From assembly GCA_020852515.1 (NCBI GenBank), contig JADZAS010000016.1:1-64000 (forward strand): a DNA stretch of 64,000 bases, in the 5' to 3' direction. The position numbers and the translations under genes are program-made. Source of the stretch: Phycisphaerales bacterium. Its GTDB lineage: Bacteria > Planctomycetota > Phycisphaerae > Phycisphaerales > UBA5793. This document shows positions 1-7,327 of the stretch, in pieces (within the stretch, counting starts at the first letter, position 1; the number at the start of each line of letters is the position of its first letter). The notes beneath the pieces were generated by a model. The model was not told where the DNA came from, made no database searches, and saw nothing but the letters and a program-made list of their open reading frames with translations.

Positions 1-932
1 ACGGCGAAAACCTGCTCGCGGACATCCGCAGGCAGCCTGCGACCGCGGACACGCCCGTGATTGTCATGACCGCCCATGGGACTGACGGCCCCGATCTGGG
101 GGTGAAGCAGATGAAGCTCGGTGCGACAGACTTCGTCAACAAGCCCTTCGATGGCGGCAAGCTGGATACCGCTATTCGGGGAGCCGTGGCGAAACGGCAG
201 ATTCCCAATGGGCGCTCGATACCGTCGCTCGTCGAGCCGAAGCCGGCAGGACCGCCGCGCCCATTCTCTGGCGGGCTGCTTATCCTGCACGAGCACCGCG
301 CGGAACTGTGCGGGATCCAGATTGTCGAGAATGGCTCGCGCGGTCATGCCTGGCGCATCCTCGAGATCCTCGCCGAGAAAAACGAGGCGGGAAAGTACCG
401 GTCCCTGAGCGGGCAGCAACTGGCGACGAAGCTCGGTCGCCGTGTTGGGCAAAATGCCGTGTCGCAGTGCATTCGTGCTCTGCGAAAGCGGATTGAGACG
501 GCACTGCTCGAACACTTGAACATCGAGTGCCGCGATCAGGATGTCATCCAGAGTGGCGGGCGCGGCTATCGCTTAGGCGAGTGGATTGAGGTGCGGCGGA
601 ACGATGGCGGGGTGGTCCCAAATGGCGTAGGCAGCGACGAGACGGCGCGGGTCGAGTCACTGCTCGGTTTGCGTGCTGAAGCTAACGACGAAGCGGACGA
701 CCTCAATGCACGGCAGCAATGGGTGCTGGCGGCCTTGCGCGACACGGAGCGAGTGCAGCGAGCGGATCTACAGCGAGAGTTTCAATGCTCGGCCAAGACT
801 GCCAAGCGAGACCTCGCGAACCTACGGTTTCGAGGGATTGTGGAGTTTGTTCGAGTTCCTTTCCCCGGTCACTATCGATTGATTGGACCTCCCGATGCCG
901 GTGTTTGCGAGCCGCCTCGACTAGCGCGTTGA
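1..932 (+). CDS. Response regulator-like protein with two C-terminal HTH-like segments (5' end outside window)
   Basis: The reading frame is already open at base 3 (ENLLADIRRQ), so the start and the phospho-acceptor Asp lie outside the window. What is visible is the second half of a CheY-type receiver: TPVIVMTAHG fits strand 4 with its Thr/Ala switch and FVNKPF fits the conserved Lys-Pro. After a linker comes a block ending in GGRGYRLGEW, which resembles the wing of an OmpR-type winged helix, and then a second helix-turn-helix-like stretch (RADLQREFQCSAKTAKRDL) of DeoR-like look. Inference: a two-component or orphan transcription regulator. It points toward the convergent small-molecule operon that ends at 1175, so it could be its regulator, but nothing in the sequence proves that link. 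The receiver assignment is fairly sure, the DNA-binding details less so. Confidence 0.75.
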   Translation, partial: GENLLADIRRQPATADTPVIVMTAHGTDGPDLGVKQMKLGATDFVNKPFDGGKLDTAIRGAVAKRQIPNGRSIPSLVEPKPAGPPRPFSGGLLILHEHRAELCGIQIVENGSRGHAWRILEILAEKNEAGKYRSLSGQQLATKLGRRVGQNAVSQCIRALRKRIETALLEHLNIECRDQDVIQSGGRGYRLGEWIEVRRNDGGVVPNGVGSDETARVESLLGLRAEANDEADDLNARQQWVLAALRDTERVQRADLQREFQCSAKTAKRDLANLRFRGIVEFVRVPFPGHYRLIGPPDAGVCEPPRLAR

Positions 933-1174
933 ACGCGACCGTCGCAATCACCGAGACTAACGAGCAACCCTTTCGCGAGGCGGTCGAAGACCCATCGCGG
1001 GAGTCGTTTGCATTCCGGCGGATCGCACTCACGGATGACTTCGTTGGGCCGAAGATGTTGGCCGCACTACCTGGCTCCCAAGTATGTTCCTAGTAGATCC
1101 TCTCTTGTAGTTGCAGATCACAATCTGCCGCCCAAACTCTCGCGCCGAAGAGGCACGTAGGCGGATTCAAGCGA

Positions 1175-2041
1175 TCAACTCCCACCGACGTCGATCGTGC
1201 ACAGGCCCGAGCAATCCCAAACCTCGCAAAGGAGATTCTGCCAGGTCTCTGACGTTAGCTTGTACTGGTACAACGCACACTTATCGATTCGGGCCTTTCC
1301 GTCAGCGATCAACTGGAACTTCAGGTTGCACATCAACTTCGCTGACTCCTTGGTCACGGCGATTGCAAAGAGCTCCCGTGACTGCCCCAGACCGTACTCC
1401 CGTTTCACATGCTGGAGCATCACCCACAGCATGACCCGAGCACGCTTGCTGCCAGCGAACTTTCCGGGCTCCCGCACTACGACGCCACTGATATACAGAC
1501 GCGGGCATTTCTTGGCAGATTCTCCCGACAGTATGTCCGATGCTTTGAGCTTGAGGTCGTCTACCCGACCTTCGAGAAACAGCCTTGTAAAGCCGTCCTC
1601 GAGCGGCAGCACTCCGAACGAAGCGCATAACTCGCCCTTGCCGTTGAAGATGCACTCAAAGACACGCGGATTCGCCAGACGCCATTGCTCGGCAAGCTCA
1701 TGGCCAACGTACTCCCGCCCGTAGTATGGGCGTGTCATTTCGCAGGCCTCGCGGAGGCTCTCCGTTGTAGCTAATTCGCTCCGGTAAGGACCATCCGAGC
1801 CCACCTCATCAATCAGCGTATCGGGGAGCATCTTTACGATCCCACGCAAATACGCTACAACGAAGGCAAGAACAATGATTGCTACAGCAGATGCTATCGT
1901 GACCGAGCCTGGGATTGTGTAGTAGGCCGCGATGCTGGCTCGCGCGCCGAAGAACACGCCCAGCGTGGGAAGCAGCACCGCAAGTCCGGCCTTCCATCCG
2001 CTCGCAAGCCGCATCCACCACTTGGGCGCTACTCGTTTCAC
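1175..2041 (-). CDS. Membrane-anchored GNAT-like acyltransferase (putative)
   Basis: A protein of about 288 residues. The chosen start is the GTG at 2041-2039, whose GTGA overlaps the stop of the decarboxylase gene upstream, a classic translational-coupling arrangement; longer frames run into that gene. Two hydrophobic segments lie near residues 15-65 (AGLAVLLPTLGVFFGA and ASAVAIIVLAFVVAYL), followed by a soluble domain. The pattern LYISGVVVREPGKFAGSKRA, then ELFAIAVTKESAKL and a CNLKFQLI end, resembles the GNAT fold: strand 4, an acetyl-CoA loop, and the late NLKF/NLGF strand. Inference: it may N- or O-acylate the product of the operon at the membrane. Remote similarity to exosortase-associated acyltransferases is possible. 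The family call is tentative because no single diagnostic motif is perfect. Confidence 0.6.
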   Translation of the reverse strand: MKRVAPKWWMRLASGWKAGLAVLLPTLGVFFGARASIAAYYTIPGSVTIASAVAIIVLAFVVAYLRGIVKMLPDTLIDEVGSDGPYRSELATTESLREACEMTRPYYGREYVGHELAEQWRLANPRVFECIFNGKGELCASFGVLPLEDGFTRLFLEGRVDDLKLKASDILSGESAKKCPRLYISGVVVREPGKFAGSKRARVMLWVMLQHVKREYGLGQSRELFAIAVTKESAKLMCNLKFQLIADGKARIDKCALYQYKLTSETWQNLLCEVWDCSGLCTIDVGGS

Positions 2042-3279
2042 GCTCCTGGCTCCTTTGACCACATCCTCCACCACTGCGTGAACGACTCTGGCGATCTCGC
2101 CAGGCGCAAGACGCCCGCTTGATCGGCCGTCACAACAGCGGCCAACCCGAAGGAGAATCGGCTTTCCCAGGGGATGTGGTACGCGCCAGCGTTCATCCAG
2201 ATCAGCAGGTCGCCGGCACGCACCGTCCTCGGCAATTCGATTCTGGCGAGACGATCGTACGCCATGCATGTCGGCCCACAGATCGTGGTAAGATGGGTCG
2301 GCCCCAGACGGTTCTCCACCGTGAGCACTTGGTGCTGCTGCCAGTCTGAGACCAAAGCATGGTTAGTCCGTCCGCCATCGCAAATCAGATACCTGGATCG
2401 CTCCCGTTCTTTGACGTCCAGCACCCGCACAACCAGCACAGCCGACGAGGAGCTGATGAAGCGACCGTTTTCCACCCAAACTTCCCGAATCGAAGGCCGC
2501 AATCCGGGAATGGTTCGGAGCAACTGGCCGTAGCCGTCGAGGTCGAAGGGCGCGAGCCCTTGGGCCCACGAAGATCGGCTCTCGCCCGCCGCCGGCAGGC
2601 CTCCTCCGCAGTCGACGTATTCCGGGTCCATTTCCAAATGGGAGCAAGCGCGGATGGACTCTTCAATCGCAAGGCGAAAGTCTGCCACCTCCGTTACATT
2701 CGACCGAAGGTGAAAGTGAACGCCTCTCAGCCGAAGCCCCAATCGTCGGATGAGTGGTGCCGCCGCCTCAAGCTCCGAATTGGTGAAACCGAACTGGTCC
2801 TCGTACTCCGGTTCGTCGGGGTCAGACTCAACCATCGGGTGATACCGGAATCCCAGCTGCCAGTCATTGGCCACGGCATGGGCCCCCAGCGCCTTGATCT
2901 CGGCAATCGAATCGAAGTGAACTCGTAGCGAACGAAGGTTGTATCTTGGTAGCCAGGCATGCTTTCCTACACCGTTGACGAGTATCCGCTCGGGCGCATA
3001 CCCGGTCTCCAGAGCCGCTTCGAGCTCGAACGGGCTCACTACCTCGGCACCGTATCCTGCGGCCTTCCACGCATGAAGAACGTCGCTCACCGGATGGCAC
3101 TTCACGGCCAGCCATTGCCGCAGCGTGATCCCATGAGCCAATTCCTGCAGTCGCGAGGCTTGTTTCTCCACCAGATGGTGCCGACAGACAAAACAGGGCG
3201 TGCCGAACCGCTCCGCCGCCCGCTTCGCTAGCGACCGCCACGAGTCCGCTAGGTCGACAGTAAAGCTCGTTTGCGGCAT
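2038..3279 (-). CDS. PLP-dependent decarboxylase, fold type III (ornithine/diaminopimelate/arginine decarboxylase 2 family)
   Basis: 413 residues, normal for the family. LAVKCHP carries the predicted PLP Schiff-base lysine (K60). VHFHLRSNV and VDCGGGLP match the phosphate-binding barrel motifs. CGPTCMAYDRL (C334-C338) is the conserved catalytic-Cys signature CGPxC..., and MNAGAYH closes the active site. These enzymes decarboxylate basic or carrier-bound amino acids such as ornithine, lysine, meso-diaminopimelate or glutamyl-ACP. The substrate here cannot be read from sequence; the DAP-specific residues are not obvious. The gene overlaps the AMP-ligase gene upstream by 31 bases and the GNAT gene downstream by 4, so the three are probably translated together. 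A ligase/decarboxylase pair of this sort is also known beside some exosortase loci. The family is certain, the substrate unknown. Confidence 0.9.
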   Translation of the reverse strand: MPQTSFTVDLADSWRSLAKRAAERFGTPCFVCRHHLVEKQASRLQELAHGITLRQWLAVKCHPVSDVLHAWKAAGYGAEVVSPFELEAALETGYAPERILVNGVGKHAWLPRYNLRSLRVHFDSIAEIKALGAHAVANDWQLGFRYHPMVESDPDEPEYEDQFGFTNSELEAAAPLIRRLGLRLRGVHFHLRSNVTEVADFRLAIEESIRACSHLEMDPEYVDCGGGLPAAGESRSSWAQGLAPFDLDGYGQLLRTIPGLRPSIREVWVENGRFISSSSAVLVVRVLDVKERERSRYLICDGGRTNHALVSDWQQHQVLTVENRLGPTHLTTICGPTCMAYDRLARIELPRTVRAGDLLIWMNAGAYHIPWESRFSFGLAAVVTADQAGVLRLARSPESFTQWWRMWSKEPGA

Positions 3280-4739
3280 TCTGCTCTGTTCACCTTCCCA
3301 GACGGCGTGTGAGGGATCCGGTCGACCACAGCCACGCGGTCTAGCGCCACAGGGGGCGGGAGTCGCCGGTCAAGGTCTGCCTGCAGTGTTGAGGGCGAGC
3401 GATCGTCTCCGATCCTCGGAACAATTAGAGCGAGAAGTCTCGCGTTGCCCGTATCGCTTTCTAATGGCACCAGCGCCAGGGCCGCCACCCCGACGGTGTT
3501 CGCAAGGCCCCGCTCCAACTCCCCGACAAAGAAGGTCTTCCCCCCGCAGATGAACGACTCCTGCTCTCGCCCTCTCACATATAGGTATCCCTGCTCATCG
3601 AGGAACCCGACGTCATCAGAAATTATGAGCGCCTTTTGCTTGACCAGCTTGGTTGCGTCCGGGCGGCCGGAGTACCCCTGGAACCCCGCCTCCTCGCCGC
3701 CGGCGATTCTACCCATTGTATTCGCCGGAACCGAATTTCCGTCGTCGTCCACAACTACGACTTCGTCGGTGAGGAAAGGTCGCCCTACCGCATCGGGGCG
3801 ACGATCCAAATCCTCTGGATCCGTGATTGTTCCGAGGGACTCCGAATTGCCCCACGATTCGACCACCTCCGAGCGCAGCACTTGGCGGACCTTCTGTTTT
3901 TCGTGGCCCGTGATCGGGGCTCCCATCACCACGATCGCGCGAGCGCTTGCGTCGATCCCGTTGGCAGCGTATTCCATGAACGCCCGGAGCTGATCAGGAA
4001 CAAAGAACGCCCAGTCCACGGGCCGAGATCGCGCGAATGCCTGGTAGTCCTTCCACGCCGCGAACGGGTCATTGTTGTCGGAGTAGTCATTCAGTACCAC
4101 AGCGCCACCCACGAGCAGCACAGAACCTACAAGCACCACACCACCAGTGTAGAATACGGGCCGACCGATGTAAAACGTTGTCCATCGCGAGAGCGCTAGC
4201 TCCAAACACCAACCGATGAACTCCGTAACCATTGAGTACTGGTCGCGCTCGACACCCTTGGGCGTGCCTGTCGAACCCGAGGAGAACAGAACTCCCCACT
4301 CGTCGTGGGGGTCCGCCTCCGCGGCGCCTGAATACTCGACCGACTTGGACCAGTCAACACTTTCTACTGCCAGCGCTCGCGGAGGACTGGGAAACAAGTC
4401 CTTCCACCGCGACATCGCGCCGTCGTGGATCAGTTCGTCGGCGCCGGTATCCAAAAGATTCGTCCTGATCGCCTCATCCTTCAGGGCTGGGTTCAGCAAG
4501 ACGATCGATCTCCCCAGACGCAGGACGGCAAGATAGGCGATCAGAGTATGGACTTTCGACTTGATAGCCACAGCAACCCGGGCCGAGCGGAATCCGTCAT
4601 GGAGCAGGCGGGCGCACAGCGCGTCAACGAGAGTGTTCAACTCGGCGTAGGAGATGCCGGCGCCGTTACTGTACACGGCGATCGTGTCGGGTCTGTATCT
4701 ACCCCAGTGACGAACGGATTCTGACAGTCCAAACTGCAT
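3249..4739 (-). CDS. AMP-forming acyl/aminoacyl ligase (ANL superfamily adenylating enzyme)
   Basis: About 496 residues from the ATG at 4739, preceded by TAAGG at good spacing and only 22 bases after the isochorismatase stop. All core adenylation motifs are present: FSSGSTGTPKGV (P-loop, around residue 150), WGNSES (A5), DDVGFLDEQGYLYVRGR (A7/A8) and the C-terminal PHTPSGKVNR with the catalytic lysine K482. The enzyme should activate a carboxylate as acyl-AMP and pass it to CoA, a carrier or an amine. No carrier-protein gene lies in this operon, so the acceptor is either CoA, an amine from the neighbouring decarboxylase or polyamine-type enzyme, or a carrier encoded elsewhere. The closest named relatives I can suggest are the exosortase-associated ligases that sit beside fold-III decarboxylases, but the substrate is unknown. 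Confidence 0.88.
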   Translation of the reverse strand: MQFGLSESVRHWGRYRPDTIAVYSNGAGISYAELNTLVDALCARLLHDGFRSARVAVAIKSKVHTLIAYLAVLRLGRSIVLLNPALKDEAIRTNLLDTGADELIHDGAMSRWKDLFPSPPRALAVESVDWSKSVEYSGAAEADPHDEWGVLFSSGSTGTPKGVERDQYSMVTEFIGWCLELALSRWTTFYIGRPVFYTGGVVLVGSVLLVGGAVVLNDYSDNNDPFAAWKDYQAFARSRPVDWAFFVPDQLRAFMEYAANGIDASARAIVVMGAPITGHEKQKVRQVLRSEVVESWGNSESLGTITDPEDLDRRPDAVGRPFLTDEVVVVDDDGNSVPANTMGRIAGGEEAGFQGYSGRPDATKLVKQKALIISDDVGFLDEQGYLYVRGREQESFICGGKTFFVGELERGLANTVGVAALALVPLESDTGNARLLALIVPRIGDDRSPSTLQADLDRRLPPPVALDRVAVVDRIPHTPSGKVNRAECRKRALLST

Positions 4740-4761
4740 GCTCAGCCTTAGAGAGAGTGTC

Positions 4762-5358
4762 TTAGCGTCGCTTGGACATCTTCTCACAGTACTTGTTTGT
4801 CTTGTAGACAACCGCGAACCCGGCACCCAGAAGCTCGCCGACCACCTGCCGGATTTCCTTCTCGTCCATGTTGTCGGTGCCGGGCGTCCCTGTCGCATCC
4901 AGCACAAAGTCCACGAAATAGTCCAGGTCGTGAGCACTGCGCGCGGTGGACTCGCAGCAGAAGTTCGTCATGAACCCACAGATCGCGACTCGATCCACGC
5001 CGCGCTTGCGAAGCTGCTGGTCCAGCCGCGTACCGGCAAATGCGGAATAGCGATTCTTGACAATCTCGACGGCCCCGCGTGGCCTCACCAGCCCGTCGGA
5101 ATACTCGACTTCCTCGGTCCCCTCTACGAAATTGAACTCCTCTTCGGCCTCTCCCGAGAAATCGAAGAGCCGGCCCAAGTCCGACCCGTCGGCCTTGTGG
5201 ACGTGCCGGATCAGCACAATTGGATCTCCACGTTGCTCAAAGGTCTCGATCAACTCATTGATCCTCTTCAGCGTGGCTTTCGAATCCGGACAGTACATGT
5301 CCGAATCCGAATTCGCGTAGATCTTCTGCGCGTCGATCACGAGAAGTGCTGTGGACAT
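4762..5358 (-). CDS. Isochorismatase-family cysteine hydrolase
   Basis: 198 residues from the ATG at 5358, preceded by an excellent CTGGAGGG Shine-Dalgarno; the longer frame has no ribosome-binding site. The catalytic triad is visible: D9 in LLVIDAQ, K101 in EIVKNRYSAF and C134 in GFMTNFCCESTA. The cis-peptide/Cys segment is intact, so this should be an active C-N or ether hydrolase. The superfamily includes nicotinamidase, N-carbamoylsarcosine amidohydrolase, biuret hydrolase and true isochorismatase; nothing here separates these. Lying second in the operon, 70 bases after the deoxyhypusine-synthase-like gene, it may trim an amide or carbamoyl group from the pathway intermediate. The family call is strong, the substrate open. 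Confidence 0.88.
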   Translation of the reverse strand: MSTALLVIDAQKIYANSDSDMYCPDSKATLKRINELIETFEQRGDPIVLIRHVHKADGSDLGRLFDFSGEAEEEFNFVEGTEEVEYSDGLVRPRGAVEIVKNRYSAFAGTRLDQQLRKRGVDRVAICGFMTNFCCESTARSAHDLDYFVDFVLDATGTPGTDNMDEKEIRQVVGELLGAGFAVVYKTNKYCEKMSKRR

Positions 5359-5428
5359 TGAAAACCCTCCAGGGGGATGTGACTGTGGGGCGATCGTACG
5401 GCCCAACTGTGTGTAGGACAACAGGCAT

Positions 5429-6445
5429 CTACCAACCAAGGACGCTAGCAAAGATGAGCGGAACCACAATGGTTGCATCGCTCTCCACCACAAACGCCGG
5501 CGTGTCTGCAGAGAGCTTGCCCCATGTTATCTTCTCATTCGGAACCGCCCCCGAGTATCCACCGTAACTCGTTGGCGCATCAGAGACTTGACAGTAGTAC
5601 CCCCATTGTGGAGTATCCGTTCTCTGAAGGCACTGCCGCAGTAACGGTACGACGCAGACCGGAAAGTCGCCTGCGATCCCACCGCCGATCTGGAAGAAGC
5701 CGACGGAACCGAGGGTGCGGGCACGATCACACTCGGTGCGAGACGGCACATGGATGGGCCTTGCACTCGCTGCATACCACCGTGCAAACTCGATCATGTA
5801 CTCGATACCTGTCTTGACTAGGTGGGGCGAGCGGAGTTCTCCCGCCAACAACTTCGCCGCGTAGCTGTTCCCGAGAGTCGAGTCCTCCCAGCCCGGCACA
5901 ATCAGAGGGAGATTGGCCTCCGCCGCGGCTACGAGCCAGGAATTCTTGGGATCGATCTGGTAGTGTCGTGCGAGCGTGCCCGAACGCAGCAGTCGATACA
6001 ACGGCTCGTGAGGGAACCATCGAATCTCTTGGCTGCTTCGTTCGGCTGATTCCCATTGTTCAAACATGGCCTCTTCAATCAGCGTAATCGCCGTTGCCGG
6101 AATACATGTGTCCGTCACGCGATTCATGCGCTCATCGTGCAGGTTCTGTTCTTGATCCCGCGACAGGTTTCGCCAATCCGGTATGGCCGCGTACGAGCGC
6201 CTGGCTACGAGACCAAATACGTCCTCCTCAAGATTGGCGCCCGTGCATGAGATCGCATGCACCTTACCCTCCCGAATCATCTCGGCGAGCGACAGTCCAA
6301 GCTCGGCAGTGCTCATGGCGCCGGCGAGGCATACCACCATGGAACCGCCCGCTTCAATATGTGTGTTGTACGCCTCCGCCGCCGCAACGAGCGATGCTGC
6401 GTTGAAGTGTAGATAGTGTTGTCGAATGAAGTCCCCAACGTTCAT
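5429..6445 (-). CDS. Deoxyhypusine synthase-like enzyme (polyamine aminobutyl transferase family)
   Basis: 338 residues from the ATG at 6445. MNVGDFIRQHYLHFNA matches the N-terminus of bacterial members, and the frame upstream of it is not family-like. Seen: LAGAMSTAELG, HAISCTGANLEED (NAD-binding), HVPSRTE, GGGIAGDFP and, near the C-terminus, SGAVPNEKITWGKL carrying the catalytic lysine at K310, the residue that forms the imine with the aminobutyl group in eukaryotic deoxyhypusine synthase. Bacteria lack eIF5A, so relatives work on small amines; some make homospermidine or related polyamines from spermidine or putrescine. Inference: this first gene of the operon builds or modifies a polyamine chain used by the ligase and decarboxylase downstream. 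The Shine-Dalgarno is weak (GGGATAGG). An ATG farther upstream cannot be excluded. Confidence 0.88.
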   Translation of the reverse strand: MNVGDFIRQHYLHFNAASLVAAAEAYNTHIEAGGSMVVCLAGAMSTAELGLSLAEMIREGKVHAISCTGANLEEDVFGLVARRSYAAIPDWRNLSRDQEQNLHDERMNRVTDTCIPATAITLIEEAMFEQWESAERSSQEIRWFPHEPLYRLLRSGTLARHYQIDPKNSWLVAAAEANLPLIVPGWEDSTLGNSYAAKLLAGELRSPHLVKTGIEYMIEFARWYAASARPIHVPSRTECDRARTLGSVGFFQIGGGIAGDFPVCVVPLLRQCLQRTDTPQWGYYCQVSDAPTSYGGYSGAVPNEKITWGKLSADTPAFVVESDATIVVPLIFASVLGW

Positions 6446-7327
6446 GTTGAAGCCTATCCCAACCCCAAGGGCCTCGCAAGGGTCCACCAGCCATAAGTAG
6501 TGATTCCTCGCAGTCGCTCGGGAAGTGAGTTCGCAGCAGTTCTGGTACGTCGATCCCGCACCGGCGGGCGACGCGATCCTTCGCAGATAACTCGCAGTGG
6601 CATTCGCCAGGTGGTTCGGGCCCGGCAATTCGGGATAGGCGATGACCGCTGTACGGATCGCCCTGCACTAGCCATTGGCCCTTCTGTAGCTCGTTGTTCT
6701 GGCCGCCGCATCCGCAGGTTGCGCTCGACGCGGGAGCCCAGTTCACACGAGAATCAAAGCGGTACCGCTTGTACGCAGTCTTGAGTCCGAAACCGGCGGA
6801 GTGGGTCACGGGACTGTCGGCCAGCCCGCCGCTGCCTGACCGGTGTTGCTAGCGAGCCAGGTATGAAACCCTGGCGGGCGGGTCAACGGCTGATTGAGTC
6901 GGGGGGGGCGATGGCCAACGGGCCACGGCCAGCTTTCATGTCCCTGGGGACAGAAGCGGATGACACCGGGGTCATCCAGCACCGCGATGACCACTCATTC
7001 AGCTCCTTGCGGGTGCCAGACGGTGGCACCGCGGCGGGAGACACCGGCTGAATGCACCGAAGGGGCGGCCGAGCGCGACCAAGACGTAGCGGCGAACGCG
7101 ACCTTTCGACACCAAAGACGAGGCCAGCACCGGGACACTATCGCCTCAAAATTCCCGCAGAATCAGGCCGATTTGCGGGCGATTGCGGCCAATTGGAGTA
7201 GATGCGGCGGCATTGACGCCCCGAACGCGTCCACGTACCGCTCAACGATCGAGGCGACCGGTTCAAACGAGTGCCAGTTACCCCGATTGCCCTCCGGCCG
7301 AAGGCCAGGCGCCGGAGCACCATCGGC
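6446..7327. other. Long stretch without a supported gene, at the edge of the low-GC region
   Basis: About 880 bases between the divergent deoxyhypusine-synthase-like and peptidase-like genes. No reading frame here has both a ribosome-binding site and recognisable protein features. One minus-strand frame from a GTG at 6809 runs 151 codons with coding-like third positions and several Cys, but it overlaps the next gene by 92 bases (see findings). The part from about 6840 to 7270 holds GC-rich sequence with no tRNA, no clear inverted repeat and no transposase remnant that I can recognise. Composition changes across this stretch, so it may be the right-hand border of a transferred segment. Confidence 0.5.

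Noticed and set aside
719-1093. Overlapping plus-strand frame after the response regulator, with a protein-like tail (ITETNEQPFREAVEDPSRE)
   Set aside because: Most of it is a shadow of the regulator in another register, and the remaining ~50 codons have no start or ribosome-binding site.
4740-4937. N-terminal extension of the AMP ligase that might have been a carrier-protein domain
   Set aside because: It is Trp/Arg/Thr-rich, has no DSL motif for phosphopantetheine and overlaps the isochorismatase gene out of frame; the ATG at 4739 has a ribosome-binding site.
6810-7270. Several 60-145 codon frames on both strands
   Set aside because: No ribosome-binding site, no family likeness, compositions like random GC-rich DNA.
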